A stretch of 64,000 nt of DNA, from positions 248,001 through 312,000 of the forward strand of contig NZ_OY781470.1 in assembly GCF_963676935.1 (NCBI RefSeq), read 5' to 3'. The position numbers and the translations under genes were made by a program. The notes beneath the pieces are model-generated. The model was not told where the DNA came from. It was given only the letters and a program-made list of their open reading frames with translations, and did not search any database. The DNA is from Halarcobacter sp. (GTDB lineage Bacteria > Campylobacterota > Campylobacteria > Campylobacterales > Arcobacteraceae). Below are positions 37,722 through 48,095 of the stretch, piece by piece; the stretch's first letter is position 1; each line of letters begins with the position of its first letter.

Positions 37722-39042
37722 AATTTTTGAAGTATCTGTTAGTTTCTTCAGTTATAACTTTAGAAAGAAGAAGTAGGGCTATTAAGTTTGGAATCGCCAT
37801 TAAACCATTTGCAAGGTCTGAAAAATTCCATACTAGTTTTAATTCTGTCATTGCTCCAACAACAATAAAACTTACAAAAACAATTCTATAAAGTTTTATT
37901 GATTTAGAACCAAAAATATATTCAAATGCTCTTTCACCATAGTAAGACCAGCCAAGAATTGTTGAATAACCAAATAATATTGTTGCTATAACAATAACGA
38001 TTGAACCAAAATCACCTAAGAAGAAATTGAAACTTTTTAGTGTTAAATCTCCTGCACTACCACCTGTTGTCCAGATAGGAGCCATAAGAATAATAACAGC
38101 GGTCATTGTACATACAAGCAATGTATCAATAAAAGTTTGAGTCATAGAAACTAAGGCTTGTTTTACTGGGTCATCAGTTTTAGCAGCAGCTGCTGCAATT
38201 GGTGCAGAACCAAGACCTGATTCATTTGAAAATACACCTCTAGCAATACCGTACCTAATTGCTGCTGCAACAGCTGCACCTGCAAAGCCTCCACCTGCTG
38301 CAATTGGGTTAAATGCATGATAGAAAATTAAGTAAAAAGCATTACCCACTTTGTCAAAATTAGTAACAATTATTGCAAGAGAAGTAAGAAGATATATAAT
38401 AATCATAAATGGTATTAAAAAAGATGTAGTTTTACCAATTGATTTTATACCACCTATAACAACAAAAGATGTGATAATAAGTAAAACTACACCTGTAATC
38501 CATGCAGGTATATCAAATTGTGAATTAATAGCATTTGCAACAGCATTTGATTGTGTCATATTTCCTATACCAAAAGATGCAATAACAGTAAATAGTGCAA
38601 ATAAAAAAGCTAATTTATGCATCTTTAAACCATTTGCTAAATAATACATAGGTCCACCTTTATACCCATGTTTACCTTTTTCTCTATATTTAACAGCTAA
38701 AATTGCTTCGGAATATTTTGTAGCCATCCCAACTAATCCCGTAACCCACATCCAGAATACTGCACCAGGTCCTCCAAAAGTGATTGCTGTAGCAACTCCA
38801 ACGATATTACCTATACCAACAGTTGCAGCAAGTGCAGTCATTAGAGCTTGAAAGTGTGAGATATCACCTTTGGCACTTTGCTCTTTTTCAAATATAAGTT
38901 TTAGAGCATGACCTAATGCCCAAAACTGCATACCTTTTAACCTAATTGTTAAATATAATCCTGTACCAACTAATAGTATAAGCATAGGAACACCCCATAC
39001 AAAACTAGAAGCAGAAGATATAAATTTGTCTAGTGATTCCAT
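37720..39042 (-). CDS. Alanine/glycine:cation symporter (AGCS family)
   Basis: Sodium- or proton-coupled amino-acid importer of 440 residues with about ten helices. The AGCS signature is clear: ALMTALAATVGIGNIVGVATAI, GGPGAVFWMWVTGLVGMATKYSEAILAVKYR and the ARGVFSNESGLGSAPIAAAAAKTDDPVKQ block. The substrate is expected to be alanine or glycine from family knowledge. It is a single-gene unit read toward the frd operon, which follows on the same strand after a terminator. Confidence 0.94.
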   Translation of the reverse strand: MESLDKFISSASSFVWGVPMLILLVGTGLYLTIRLKGMQFWALGHALKLIFEKEQSAKGDISHFQALMTALAATVGIGNIVGVATAITFGGPGAVFWMWVTGLVGMATKYSEAILAVKYREKGKHGYKGGPMYYLANGLKMHKLAFLFALFTVIASFGIGNMTQSNAVANAINSQFDIPAWITGVVLLIITSFVVIGGIKSIGKTTSFLIPFMIIIYLLTSLAIIVTNFDKVGNAFYLIFYHAFNPIAAGGGFAGAAVAAAIRYGIARGVFSNESGLGSAPIAAAAAKTDDPVKQALVSMTQTFIDTLLVCTMTAVIILMAPIWTTGGSAGDLTLKSFNFFLGDFGSIVIVIATILFGYSTILGWSYYGERAFEYIFGSKSIKLYRIVFVSFIVVGAMTELKLVWNFSDLANGLMAIPNLIALLLLSKVITEETNRYFKN

Positions 39043-39299
39043 TATAATACCTTTATTTAGAAATTAGTATAATATCTTAAAATAAGTTAAAAAAATATCA
39101 ATAATTAATAATCAAAGTATTTCTTCAGAAGAAATGTAGTTAAATACGATAAAATTTACTAAAGGAAAAATATTATCCACAATAATAGTTTTAATTAATC
39201 TATTACTTAATTAAAATTTAGTATTATTATGCCCTTATAAAAAAGTGCATATATGGATTACATTTTTTATTTTAGTATAATAAACAAAAGGATGAATTT
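39043..39299. promoter_or_regulatory. Divergent spacer between AGCS and trxB
   Basis: At 257 bases this is the longest spacer in the window. It is highly AT-rich. It holds a small perfect hairpin atttctt-cag-aagaaat (39119-39135), a tataat at 39276-39281 as -10 of trxB, and the SD aaaagga (39286-39292) before its ATG. I see no gene here; the ATG at 39292 meets a stop after four codons. Confidence 0.5.
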
Positions 39300-40229
39300 A
39301 TGTTAGATTTAGCAATTATTGGTGGAGGTCCAGCTGGGCTTACTGCAGGTTTATACGCAACTAGAGGTGGTTTAAAAAATGTAACAATGTTTGAAATGGG
39401 TATGCCTGGTGGTCAAATTACTGGAAGTTCAGAGATTGAAAATTATCCTGGACAAGGTAATATCATGTCTGGTATGGAGTTAATGCAAAACTGGCCAGAA
39501 CAGTGTCAAAAATTTGGTTTAAAACATGAGATGAATCAAGTTTCAAAAGTTACAAAAAATGGTGATGTTTTCACAGTTACTACTGCTGATGGTAAGACTC
39601 AAGAAGCAAAAACAGTTTTACTTGCAACAGGTTCTGTTCCTAGACGTGCAGGTTTTGAAGGTGAAGATAAATTTTTTGGTAGAGGAATTTCAACTTGTGC
39701 TACTTGTGATGGATTCTTTTACAAAGGTAAAGAGGTTGCATTGATTGGTGGTGGTGATTCAGCTTTAGAAGAAGCAGTGTATCTTTCAAAAATTTGTTCT
39801 AAAGTTTATTTAGTTCATAGAAGAGATACTTATAGAGCAGCTCCTAGTACAATTGAACATATGAAAGCTTGTGAAAATATTGAAGAGGTTACTAATGTTA
39901 CTGTTGAAGAAGTTTATGGTGATATGTCAGGGGTAACTGGTCTTAAAGTAAAAAGTAAAGAATCTGGTGAAATAAGAGATTTACCAGTTCCTGGTGTATT
40001 TGTATTTGTTGGAAGAGATGTATTAAATGAGCCATTAAAACAAGATGATGGAAGTTTCCTTTGTGATACAAATGAGCAAGGTGAAATTATTGTTGATTTA
40101 AAAATGAAAACATCAGTTCCAGGATTATATGCAGCAGGTGATGTAAGAATTGATGCAGCAAAACAAGTTGTATGTGCAGCAGGTGATGGTGCAACAGCGG
40201 CAGTTGATATTATCGAATATTTAGGATAA
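39300..40229 (+). CDS. trxB: Thioredoxin reductase
   Basis: FAD/NADPH-dependent reductase of thioredoxin, 309 residues. The FAD motif is [19 protein letters not shown], the redox-active CATC is in [10 protein letters not shown], the NADPH motif is [17 protein letters not shown], and the C-terminal FAD motif GLYAAGDVR. The length is normal for the low-molecular-weight form. The SD and -10 in the preceding spacer support the start. A 63-base gap separates it from dapB. Confidence 0.97.
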   Translation: MLDLAIIGGGPAGLTAGLYATRGGLKNVTMFEMGMPGGQITGSSEIENYPGQGNIMSGMELMQNWPEQCQKFGLKHEMNQVSKVTKNGDVFTVTTADGKTQEAKTVLLATGSVPRRAGFEGEDKFFGRGISTCATCDGFFYKGKEVALIGGGDSALEEAVYLSKICSKVYLVHRRDTYRAAPSTIEHMKACENIEEVTNVTVEEVYGDMSGVTGLKVKSKESGEIRDLPVPGVFVFVGRDVLNEPLKQDDGSFLCDTNEQGEIIVDLKMKTSVPGLYAAGDVRIDAAKQVVCAAGDGATAAVDIIEYLG

Positions 40230-40292
40230 TATCAAATTTTATTAGATTAGTAGGGTTTCTTAAAAAAGGAATCTTTTTAAAGGATAGTTTTT

Positions 40293-41063
40293 ATGATTAA
40301 TGTAGGTATTGTAGGTAGTACAGGAAGAGTAGGTTCACTTTTAATTGATGATTTGGCATTAGATGAAAATACAAATTTAAAAGCTTGTCATGTTTTTGAT
40401 GAATTAAAGAAGAGTGTTCCAGAGGGAACAGTTGTAACAAATGATATGAGAACATTATTAGATTCAAGTGATGTTGTTATTGATTTTTCAGCTCCTGTAG
40501 CTACTCAAAGCCTACTTGAAGAGGTTGTAGAAAATGGTGGTAAACCATTAGTAATAGCTACAACTGGATTTAATAAACATCAACAAAACTTACTTATTGA
40601 AGCTTCTAAAAAAGTTCCAGTATTATATGCAACAAATATGAGTTTAGGAGTTGCTGTATTAAATAAACTTGTTTCATTAGCTAGTAAAGCACTAAGTGAT
40701 TTTGATTGCGAAATTGTTGAACAACACCATAGATATAAAGTTGATTCTCCATCTGGAACTGCTTTAACACTGGCTGAACATGCTGCAAAGGCTAGAGATT
40801 TAGATTTGGATGCAGTAAGAGTTTCAGGAAGAGATGGAGTAATTGGTGCAAGAACTAAAGACGAAATTGGTGTAATGAGTTTAAGAGGTGGAGATATTGT
40901 TGGAAGACACACAGTGGGTCTATACAATGATGGAGAGTTTATTGAACTACACCATACTGCAACATCAAGAAACACTTTTTCAAAAGGTGCAATTAAAGCT
41001 GCAAAATGGCTAGTTAATCAAGAAGCTGGTTTATATTCAATTAATGACTGTTTAGGTCTATAA
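40293..41063 (+). CDS. dapB: 4-hydroxy-tetrahydrodipicolinate reductase
   Basis: NAD(P)H enzyme of the lysine/diaminopimelate pathway, 256 residues. The N-terminal nucleotide motif is GIVGSTGRVG. IATTGFNKHQQNLL and LYATNMSLGVAVL follow. The active-site motif is EQHHRYKVDSPSGTAL, with catalytic His and Lys. The SD aaagga stands before the ATG. purF begins 11 bases later. It complements lysA at 2199. Confidence 0.97.
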   Translation: MINVGIVGSTGRVGSLLIDDLALDENTNLKACHVFDELKKSVPEGTVVTNDMRTLLDSSDVVIDFSAPVATQSLLEEVVENGGKPLVIATTGFNKHQQNLLIEASKKVPVLYATNMSLGVAVLNKLVSLASKALSDFDCEIVEQHHRYKVDSPSGTALTLAEHAAKARDLDLDAVRVSGRDGVIGARTKDEIGVMSLRGGDIVGRHTVGLYNDGEFIELHHTATSRNTFSKGAIKAAKWLVNQEAGLYSINDCLGL

Positions 41064-41074
41064 GAAGGTTTGGT

Positions 41075-42421
41075 ATGTGTGCAATAGTTGGTATTTATGG
41101 TAATGATAACGCTGCAAGGTTAGCTTCTTTAGCTCTATTTTCAATGCAACATAGAGGTCAAGAAGCAACTGGTATCTCTTCATCTTGCGAAGGAAAAATC
41201 TATACTAAGAAAAATAGTGGATTAGTTTCTGAAGTTTTTACAGATGAGGCATTAAAATATTTAAAAGGTGATATGGCTATTGGTCATAATAGATATTCAA
41301 CTGCAGGAAGTGATTCTATTTTAGATGCACAACCTGTATTTGCTAAATATAGTTTAGGTGAAATATCAATTGTTCACAATGGAAACCTAATAAATAAAGA
41401 AGAAGTAAGACAAGAACTAATCGACAATGGTGCAATCTTTCAAACAGGAATGGATACAGAAAACCTTATACATTTAATAGCAAAATGTAAAGAAGGAAGA
41501 TTAAGAGATAGAATTACAAGTGCTTTAGAAAAAACTATTGGTGCTTATTGTTTTATTATTCAATCAAGAAATAAACAATTTGTTATTAGAGATAGATATG
41601 GTATTAGACCTTTATCTTTAGGAAAATTGAAAACGGGTGGATATATTGTTGCTAGTGAAACTTGTGCATTTGAATTAGTTGATGCAGAGTTTGTAAGGGA
41701 TATAAACCCTGGTGAAATGTTAATTTTCTCTAAAAAAGCTGAACCAGAATCAATTCAACTATTTGAACCAGAATTTAGACCTTGTGCCTTTGAATATGTA
41801 TATTTTGCAAGACCAGATTCAGAGATCGATGGTAAAAATGTATATAATACAAGAGAAAATATGGGTAAAACACTTGCTCAAAATGATAAATCTAACAATA
41901 TTAAAGCAGATATGGTAATTCCTGTACCTGATTCGGGTGTTCCAGCTGCTCTTGGATATGCACAAGAGAGTGGAATAGATTTTAAATATGGAATTATTAG
42001 AAACCATTATGTTGGAAGAACATTTATTGAACCAACACAAGAGATGAGAAATATGAAAGTTAAAATGAAACTTTCACCAATGAGATCTTTAATAAAAGGA
42101 AAATCATTACTAGTAATAGATGATTCTATTGTTAGAGGTACAACATCAAAAAGAATAGTTAGAATGCTTAAAGAAGCTGGTGCAAAAGAGGTTCATTTTA
42201 GAGTTGCAAGTCCAGAGATTAAGTTTCCTAATTTTTATGGAATTGATACACCTTCAAAAGAGGAATTAATTTCACATAGAATGACAAAAGATGAGATTTG
42301 TGAGTATATTGAAGCAGATTCTTTAGAGTATTTATCAATTGATGACTTAGTAAGCTCAATTGGAAATGGTAGAAACTACGCATTAGAAAGTTTTGATGGT
42401 GACTATTTCGTTACAAAATAA
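41075..42421 (+). CDS. purF: Amidophosphoribosyltransferase
   Basis: First committed enzyme of purine synthesis, transferring glutamine ammonia to PRPP. It has 448 residues. The Ntn-type nucleophile Cys is directly after the initiator Met (MCAIVGIYG), so no long propeptide is present. The glutaminase part has GHNRYSTAG and NGNL, and the phosphoribosyltransferase part has VIPVPDSGVPAALGYA and the PRPP loop LLVIDDSIVRGTTSKRIV. Its end overlaps the next gene. Confidence 0.97.
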   Translation: MCAIVGIYGNDNAARLASLALFSMQHRGQEATGISSSCEGKIYTKKNSGLVSEVFTDEALKYLKGDMAIGHNRYSTAGSDSILDAQPVFAKYSLGEISIVHNGNLINKEEVRQELIDNGAIFQTGMDTENLIHLIAKCKEGRLRDRITSALEKTIGAYCFIIQSRNKQFVIRDRYGIRPLSLGKLKTGGYIVASETCAFELVDAEFVRDINPGEMLIFSKKAEPESIQLFEPEFRPCAFEYVYFARPDSEIDGKNVYNTRENMGKTLAQNDKSNNIKADMVIPVPDSGVPAALGYAQESGIDFKYGIIRNHYVGRTFIEPTQEMRNMKVKMKLSPMRSLIKGKSLLVIDDSIVRGTTSKRIVRMLKEAGAKEVHFRVASPEIKFPNFYGIDTPSKEELISHRMTKDEICEYIEADSLEYLSIDDLVSSIGNGRNYALESFDGDYFVTK

Positions 42422-43388
42422 AACTAAAAATCAAACAAAAGAAGTACTTACTATAGGTAGGTACTTCAAAAAAAAGTTTAAAGAAAAAGTTTATAAAACT
42501 CCCATATCAATCTCAGGCTTTACTTGTCCAAATATAGATGGAAGTGTTGCAAAAGGTGGATGTACTTTTTGCGAAAATGATTCATTTTCTCCAAACCTTC
42601 AAGAAAAGAAACCGAAGTTTAAATTAAATCCAAGAGTAAATGAGAATCCTTTTTTAGATAAGCAATTAATGCAGTTAGAGATGCAATTTAATGCAACAAA
42701 ACAAAGACTTGAAAATAAGTTTGGTGCTAAGAAATATATTGTTTATTTTCAATCATTTACAAATACTTATGCTCCTTTTGAAACGTTAAAGGCTTTATAT
42801 TCAAAAGCACTTAGCTTTGAAAATGTAATAGGACTTTCTATTGGTACTAGAACTGATTGTATGACTGATGAGATATTAGACTATTTAGAAGAGTTAGCAA
42901 AAGAAAAAGAGATTTGGGTAGAGTATGGAATACAATCATTTTATGATAAAACCTTAGATAAAATCAATAGAGGCGATGATTCAGCTAACATGGTCAAATG
43001 GATTGAAAAGACTAAACAAAGAGGATTAAAAGTTTGTGGTCATTTGATATATGGTCTTCCTGATGAGACACAGGAGATGATGCTAAACTCTTTTAAAAAG
43101 ACACTTGAATTAAAAGTTGATTCAATTAAATTTCATCCTTTATATGTAGTAAAAAATACACTACTTACTAAAGAGTTTAAAAAAGGAAATTTTACTCCTA
43201 TAAGTGAAGAATTGTATGTTGATACAGTGGTTAAATCAATTAAAAATTTACCTCAAAATGTATCTGTTCAAAGAGTAACAGCTGGAATAGATGATAATAC
43301 ATTACTATCGCCATTATGGTGTAAGAATAAGCATAGACAAATTAAAAAAATAAGAGAAGCTTTGTTAAAAGAGGGATTAAAATATTAA
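42396..43388 (+). CDS. TIGR01212/YhcC-type radical SAM protein
   Basis: A radical SAM protein of 330 residues. The cluster-binding motif at the N-terminus is CPNIDGSVAKGGCTFC, with the spaced C-x11-C-x2-C seen in TIGR01212 proteins. Later parts include YFQSFTNTYAPF, IGTRTDCM, EYGIQSFYDKTLDKINRGDD and HLIYGLPDETQEMM. The substrate is unknown. I chose the ATG at 42396 because the TTG three bases earlier is less likely; either way it overlaps purF by 26-29 bases. It ends in a hairpin shared with the LysR gene. Confidence 0.88.
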   Translation: MVTISLQNKTKNQTKEVLTIGRYFKKKFKEKVYKTPISISGFTCPNIDGSVAKGGCTFCENDSFSPNLQEKKPKFKLNPRVNENPFLDKQLMQLEMQFNATKQRLENKFGAKKYIVYFQSFTNTYAPFETLKALYSKALSFENVIGLSIGTRTDCMTDEILDYLEELAKEKEIWVEYGIQSFYDKTLDKINRGDDSANMVKWIEKTKQRGLKVCGHLIYGLPDETQEMMLNSFKKTLELKVDSIKFHPLYVVKNTLLTKEFKKGNFTPISEELYVDTVVKSIKNLPQNVSVQRVTAGIDDNTLLSPLWCKNKHRQIKKIREALLKEGLKY

Positions 43389-43404
43389 GAGAAAATTCTC
43401 TTAA
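43385..43404. terminator. Bidirectional hairpin between the radical SAM and LysR genes
   Basis: ttaagagaaaattctcttaa is a 20-base near-perfect palindrome with a stem of eight or nine pairs. It includes the TAA stop of the radical SAM gene and is followed by T-rich sequence. Confidence 0.65.
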
Positions 43405-43406
43405 TA

Positions 43407-44303
43407 CTATTTAATTTTTAATAGATAATCAACTACATTTTCAATAAATGCATCATGCTTTCTATCTTTTCTATATGCAATATATAGTTTTCTTGACATT
43501 TTGTGATTACCAATTCTTGACTCAAATAAAGCTCCCGCTTTAAGTAATGATTCAATTGCATTTCTTGATACAATAGATACTGTTGGTCTTTCACTTTTAT
43601 CAGAATGTAAAACTGTTTGAACAATAGTAGTAGCACTTGTTACTTCACTTGTTACATCAAAAGTGTCACAATCTGGATAATTAGCTTTATCTAAAGATTC
43701 TTTAAAAATCAGTCTTGTATGAGAATCAGGGTTTCTACATACCCATTTATAAGATAATAAATCATCTGCTTTTGCTTTTGCTGGTAGCTCTTGATTTGAG
43801 AAAATTACAATCTCATCATCCATCCATTCTCTATAAATTATATCTTCATCAGGAATATAGTTCTCAACTAAAGCCATATCAATTTTCTTGTCTAATAAGT
43901 CTTCGATTGCTTTATGAGATACAGATACATTAATAGATACATCGTTATTGATATTCTCTTTTAGATTGTTTAAAAATCTAGGTAAAATATAATTTCCGAT
44001 AATAAATGAAGCACCAAATACAAAAGTAACATCTTTATTCATTATTTTAAGTAATTCTTTTTCACCATTATTAACACATCTTTCGATTTTTTGGGCGATA
44101 GAGTATAGCATCTGACCCTCTTTTGTAAGTCTAATACCATTTTTCTTTCTATCAACTACTTGAACATCAAGATAGTCTTCAATAAATTTCATTTGTTGTG
44201 TTACTGCAGGCTGAGAAATACCTAGTTTTGCAGATGCTTTAGAAAAAGATTTCTCTCTTACTACTGTTAAAAAAGTCTCTAATTTTGCAAAATCTGTTAA
44301 CAT
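43407..44303 (-). CDS. LysR-family transcriptional regulator
   Basis: A 298-residue regulator. The N-terminal winged helix reads LETFLTVVREKSFSKASAKLGISQPAVTQQ, followed by the linker helix and a periplasmic-binding-protein-like effector domain (about 90-290). The effector is unknown; the domain shows no strong signature of CysB, OxyR or similar. It is divergent from pcrA/uvrD with a 117-base gap. LysR proteins often control a divergent neighbour, but a helicase operon is an unlikely target, so its target may be elsewhere. Confidence 0.92.
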   Translation of the reverse strand: MLTDFAKLETFLTVVREKSFSKASAKLGISQPAVTQQMKFIEDYLDVQVVDRKKNGIRLTKEGQMLYSIAQKIERCVNNGEKELLKIMNKDVTFVFGASFIIGNYILPRFLNNLKENINNDVSINVSVSHKAIEDLLDKKIDMALVENYIPDEDIIYREWMDDEIVIFSNQELPAKAKADDLLSYKWVCRNPDSHTRLIFKESLDKANYPDCDTFDVTSEVTSATTIVQTVLHSDKSERPTVSIVSRNAIESLLKAGALFESRIGNHKMSRKLYIAYRKDRKHDAFIENVVDYLLKIK

Positions 44304-44394
44304 CTTTGGTTACCTTTTATAATTTGTAATGATAATAATAACATTTGTTTATAAATAAAAATATTAAAGAAGAGTTAATTTATTGAATTTATGA

Positions 44395-44400
44395 TATAAT
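44395..44400 (+). promoter_or_regulatory. -10 box upstream of the helicase operon
   Basis: A perfect tataat ends 20 bases before the ATG of the helicase gene, followed by the SD ggaga. It is the likely promoter of the helicase-truB-ispE-smpB run. Confidence 0.5.
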
Positions 44401-44420
44401 TTATATTTAATGGAGAGAAA

Positions 44421-46475
44421 ATGTCGGAAAATTTTTTAAACTCACTTAATGAATCTCAGCAAACAGCAGCAAAACATATTGATGGTGCACTTTTAATTTT
44501 AGCAGGTGCAGGTTCAGGTAAAACAAAAACTATTACAACAAGACTTGCTTATCTTATTTCAATAGGGATTGATCCTAGTTCAATATTAACTTTAACATTT
44601 ACAAATAAAGCTGCAACAGAGATGAGAGAAAGAGCTTACTCTATGATAGATTCGACTACAGTCAATACTCCACCTTTATTGTGTACTTTTCACAAATTTG
44701 GACTACTTTTTTTAAAGTTTCATATGAGTGAATTAGGAAGAAAAAATTCGTTTATAATTATAGATAATGATGACAAAAAAAGAATATTAAAATCAATAGA
44801 TAAAGAGATTACAACTTCACTTTTAGTTTCAGAAATTTCAAAATATAAAAATACATTATTAACACCAAGTGAAGCAAAAAGTGCAGCACAATTAAAAATT
44901 TATCAACAGATTGCAGATATTTATGAGAAATATGAAGCATACCTTTTAAAAAATAATTTAGTTGATTTTGATGACCTATTATTATTGCCTTATCTTATAT
45001 TAGAAAAAAATGATAATTTAGCAAAAGAGGTTAGTCAAAAGTATCAATATGTAATGGTTGATGAGTACCAAGATACAAATGAATTACAATATAAACTATT
45101 AAGAAAACTTTGCCACACTCATAATAACCTTTGTGTTGTTGGGGATGATGATCAATCTATTTATGGTTGGCGTGGTGCAACAATCAAAAATATATTAAAT
45201 TTTGCTGATAACTTTAAAGATACAAAAGTTGTAAAATTAGAAGAGAATTATAGATCCACAAATACAATATTAGAACATGCTAATCAACTTATTGAACATA
45301 ATAGGGATAGATTAGGAAAAAAACTTATTGGAACTAGAGAAAAAGGTGAGAGTGTAAAAGTTTATGAATCCCATGATGAAAATGAGGAAACAAGAAAACT
45401 TATTGATGATATTACTAAATTAGTGGCTAGAGGTGAATCTGCAAAAGATATTGCTATTTTATTTAGAGTAAATGCTTTGTCTAGATCTTTAGAAGAGGGG
45501 TTTAATAAAGCAGGAATCAATTATAGACTTATTGGTGGTATGAAGTTCTATGAAAGAGCAGAAATAAAAGATTTAATTGCATACTTTAGAATTCTAACTA
45601 ATTCAACTGATAATTTCTCTTTTAAAAGAATTGTCAATAAACCAAAAAGAGGAATTGGAAAAACAACTATTGATAAACTTGAAGCAAAATCAATAGAAAC
45701 TAAAAAACCAATTTTCACGATTATTGAAGAAAGTACGCCTGAAGAGCTTGCAACAATTGTCGGAAAGAAAAATTCTAGAACATTAAAAGTATTTATTGCT
45801 TCAATTATGGATTTAAGAGATATTTTAGATGAATCAAAAATGAGATTTTTAGATACTTTTGAAGATACCTTTGATTATAGAGCTTCATTTGATTCTGTAC
45901 CAGATGGATTTGATAGACAAGCAAATATAGATGAGTTCTATGGATATATTAGAGACTTTTTTATACAAAATCCACATTTAAATTTAGAAGATTTTTTAAA
46001 TGAAATAGCTTTAGAATCAGAACAAAGTGAACTAACAGAACAAGCTGTATCAATGATGAGTATTCACTCTTCAAAGGGCTTAGAGTATAAGCATATATTT
46101 GTAATAGGTTTAGAAGAGGGATTTTTCCCAATTATTGGTGATGGAAGTGATATAGAAGAGGAAAGAAGATTGGGTTATGTAGCTTTAACTAGAGCTATGG
46201 ACACACTTACATTATCTTTTGTACATTCTAGATTTTACAAAGGTAAAAGGGCAAACTTATTAAAAAGTAGATTCTTAAGTGAATCAGGACTTATTAAAGG
46301 TAGTCTTACTATTGAAAAGAACTCTGCATATAAAAAAGGTGATTTAGTTCAACACAAAATATTTGGGATGGGAAGAGTTCAAAAAGCTTCTAAAGCTGGA
46401 AAAGACTATAAACTAACAATTAATTTTGGTGGACAAAGAAGAGATATCCTTTCATCATTTGTAGAGAAAATATAA
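44421..46475 (+). CDS. UvrD/PcrA-type ATP-dependent DNA helicase
   Basis: Superfamily 1A helicase acting in DNA repair and replication fork clearing, 684 residues. Motifs in order are the Q motif LNESQQTAA, Walker A LAGAGSGKTKTITTR, TFTNKAATEMRERA, Walker B MVDEYQDTN, QSIYGWRGA, and motifs V-VI MSIHSSKGLEYKHIFVIGLEEG and RRLGYVALTRA. A C-terminal tail ending VQHKIFGMGRVQKASKAGKDYKLTINF is the Tudor-like end of UvrD/PcrA. truB starts eight bases later. Confidence 0.95.
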   Translation: MSENFLNSLNESQQTAAKHIDGALLILAGAGSGKTKTITTRLAYLISIGIDPSSILTLTFTNKAATEMRERAYSMIDSTTVNTPPLLCTFHKFGLLFLKFHMSELGRKNSFIIIDNDDKKRILKSIDKEITTSLLVSEISKYKNTLLTPSEAKSAAQLKIYQQIADIYEKYEAYLLKNNLVDFDDLLLLPYLILEKNDNLAKEVSQKYQYVMVDEYQDTNELQYKLLRKLCHTHNNLCVVGDDDQSIYGWRGATIKNILNFADNFKDTKVVKLEENYRSTNTILEHANQLIEHNRDRLGKKLIGTREKGESVKVYESHDENEETRKLIDDITKLVARGESAKDIAILFRVNALSRSLEEGFNKAGINYRLIGGMKFYERAEIKDLIAYFRILTNSTDNFSFKRIVNKPKRGIGKTTIDKLEAKSIETKKPIFTIIEESTPEELATIVGKKNSRTLKVFIASIMDLRDILDESKMRFLDTFEDTFDYRASFDSVPDGFDRQANIDEFYGYIRDFFIQNPHLNLEDFLNEIALESEQSELTEQAVSMMSIHSSKGLEYKHIFVIGLEEGFFPIIGDGSDIEEERRLGYVALTRAMDTLTLSFVHSRFYKGKRANLLKSRFLSESGLIKGSLTIEKNSAYKKGDLVQHKIFGMGRVQKASKAGKDYKLTINFGGQRRDILSSFVEKI

Positions 46476-46483
46476 AAATATAG

Positions 46484-47338
46484 ATGCAAAAAAAACTTTA
46501 TGATAATAAACAATTAAATAAATTAATTGTTGTAAATAAACCAATATTTAGAAGTTCAAACTCATATTTAAATGAGATAAAAAGAAAATATAGAAACAAA
46601 AAAGCAGGCTTTAGTGGAACACTTGATCCTTTTGCTTGTGGTTGTTTAATTGTAGCATTTGGACAATACTCAAAACTTTTTCAGTTTTTAAAAAAAACAC
46701 CTAAAACATATAAAGCAGTAGTTTGGTTAGGAGCAACATCTGAATCTTTAGATATAGAAAATATTATAGGTATAAAAGATGAAAAGAGAGTTGATAAAGA
46801 ATTAATAAAAAAAGAGATTGCAAATCTAATTGGTACACATGAATATTATCCTCCTAAATATTCAGCAAAAAAAATTGATGGAAAAAGAGCATATGAAATG
46901 GCCAGAGAAGGTAAAGATGTTGAGATGAAAAAATCGATTATGAATATATCCAACACAAAATTTATCTCTTATAGACACCCTTTTATTACTTTTGAAGCAA
47001 GTGTAAGTGAAGGTTCATATATAAGAAGTTTGGCTCAGATTTTACTTCAAAGATTAGAAAGAGAGGGAACACTTTCATTTTTAAATAGATTAAATGAGGG
47101 TGAGTTTAAATTTGAGGATGAAAAAGATTTAAATCCTATTGATTATATAGATTTAAAAGAAAATATCTATTTTGGAGATAAAAGTTACTTTGAAAATGGT
47201 AAAAAGATTCAAAAAAAATATTTTAAATATCAGGATAATGGGAAGTATCTAATAAAATTTGATACATTTTTTAGTATAATCCAGATAGAAAATGATGAGG
47301 TAAAATATTTATTAAACAAGGTTTTATTAAATGATTAA
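46484..47338 (+). CDS. truB: tRNA pseudouridine(55) synthase
   Basis: Converts U55 of the tRNA T-loop to pseudouridine. The 284-residue protein has the catalytic aspartate in GFSGTLDPFACGCLIVAFGQ and the KTYKAVVWLG, YYPPKYSAKKIDGKRAYEMAREG and EGSYIRSLAQIL motifs. The extreme C-terminus is divergent and lysine-rich and lacks a clear PUA domain, as usual for epsilon TruB. It overlaps ispE by eight bases. Confidence 0.95.
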   Translation: MQKKLYDNKQLNKLIVVNKPIFRSSNSYLNEIKRKYRNKKAGFSGTLDPFACGCLIVAFGQYSKLFQFLKKTPKTYKAVVWLGATSESLDIENIIGIKDEKRVDKELIKKEIANLIGTHEYYPPKYSAKKIDGKRAYEMAREGKDVEMKKSIMNISNTKFISYRHPFITFEASVSEGSYIRSLAQILLQRLEREGTLSFLNRLNEGEFKFEDEKDLNPIDYIDLKENIYFGDKSYFENGKKIQKKYFKYQDNGKYLIKFDTFFSIIQIENDEVKYLLNKVLLND

Positions 47339-48095
47339 AAAGTCTTATGCAAAAGTTAATATATTTTTAAAAATCTCAGGTAAAAGAGATAATTACCATG
47401 AAATTGTATCAAGATTTGTAAGGGTGCCTTCTTTATATGATGTAATAAGTTTTGATGAAGGTAGATTTGAAGATTTTACACTTGTAGGAAATTTTGGTTG
47501 TGAAACTAAAAAAAATACAATATATAAAGCTTACGAAAAGTTAAAAGATATTTCACCAAAAGTTGAAGAGTATTTTAAAAAATTTTGTGTAATAGTTAAT
47601 AAAAATATTCCTGAATTTGCAGGTCTGGGTGGTGGAAGTTCAAATGCCGCAACATTTATGCTTATGGTAAATGAAGTCTGTTCTTTAAACTTATCAAAAG
47701 ATGAATTAGCTAATATCGGAGTTCAAATTGGTGCTGATGTTCCTTTTTTTATATATGAATATGATAGTGCAAATGTCACAGGAATTGGTGAAATTGTAGA
47801 AAAATTTGATGAAGAAATTTTAGATTTTGAAATAATTACGCCAAAAATTGAGTGTAACACAGGAAAGATTTTTACAAGATTTAGAGATAAATTTTATAAA
47901 GAGATAGATAATCAATTAAAATATAAATTATTAAATTTAAAGTCAAAAGAGATTTTATCAATATATAATATAAAAGATGCAAATGATTTGTATGAACCAG
48001 CTTCGGATATTTATGAAGAGTTAAAAGAATTTGCTAAAAATGGGTATTTTTTTAGTGGAAGTGGAAGTTCATTTTTCAAGGTAAAATATGAGTAA
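47331..48095 (+). CDS. ispE: 4-diphosphocytidyl-2-C-methyl-D-erythritol kinase
   Basis: GHMP kinase of the MEP isoprenoid pathway, 254 residues. The N-terminus [21 protein letters not shown] holds the catalytic Lys and the substrate His, the ATP loop is [16 protein letters not shown], and the last motif [15 protein letters not shown] is the GHMP C-terminal signature. It overlaps truB and smpB by eight bases on either side, a tightly coupled operon. The pathway entry enzyme dxs is at 6490. Confidence 0.95.
   Translation: MIKKSYAKVNIFLKISGKRDNYHEIVSRFVRVPSLYDVISFDEGRFEDFTLVGNFGCETKKNTIYKAYEKLKDISPKVEEYFKKFCVIVNKNIPEFAGLGGGSSNAATFMLMVNEVCSLNLSKDELANIGVQIGADVPFFIYEYDSANVTGIGEIVEKFDEEILDFEIITPKIECNTGKIFTRFRDKFYKEIDNQLKYKLLNLKSKEILSIYNIKDANDLYEPASDIYEELKEFAKNGYFFSGSGSSFFKVKYE

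Noticed and set aside
40580-40975. 131-residue frame opposite dapB
   Set aside because: It lies fully inside dapB on the other strand and reflects its codon pattern. No ribosome site or recognisable domain was seen.
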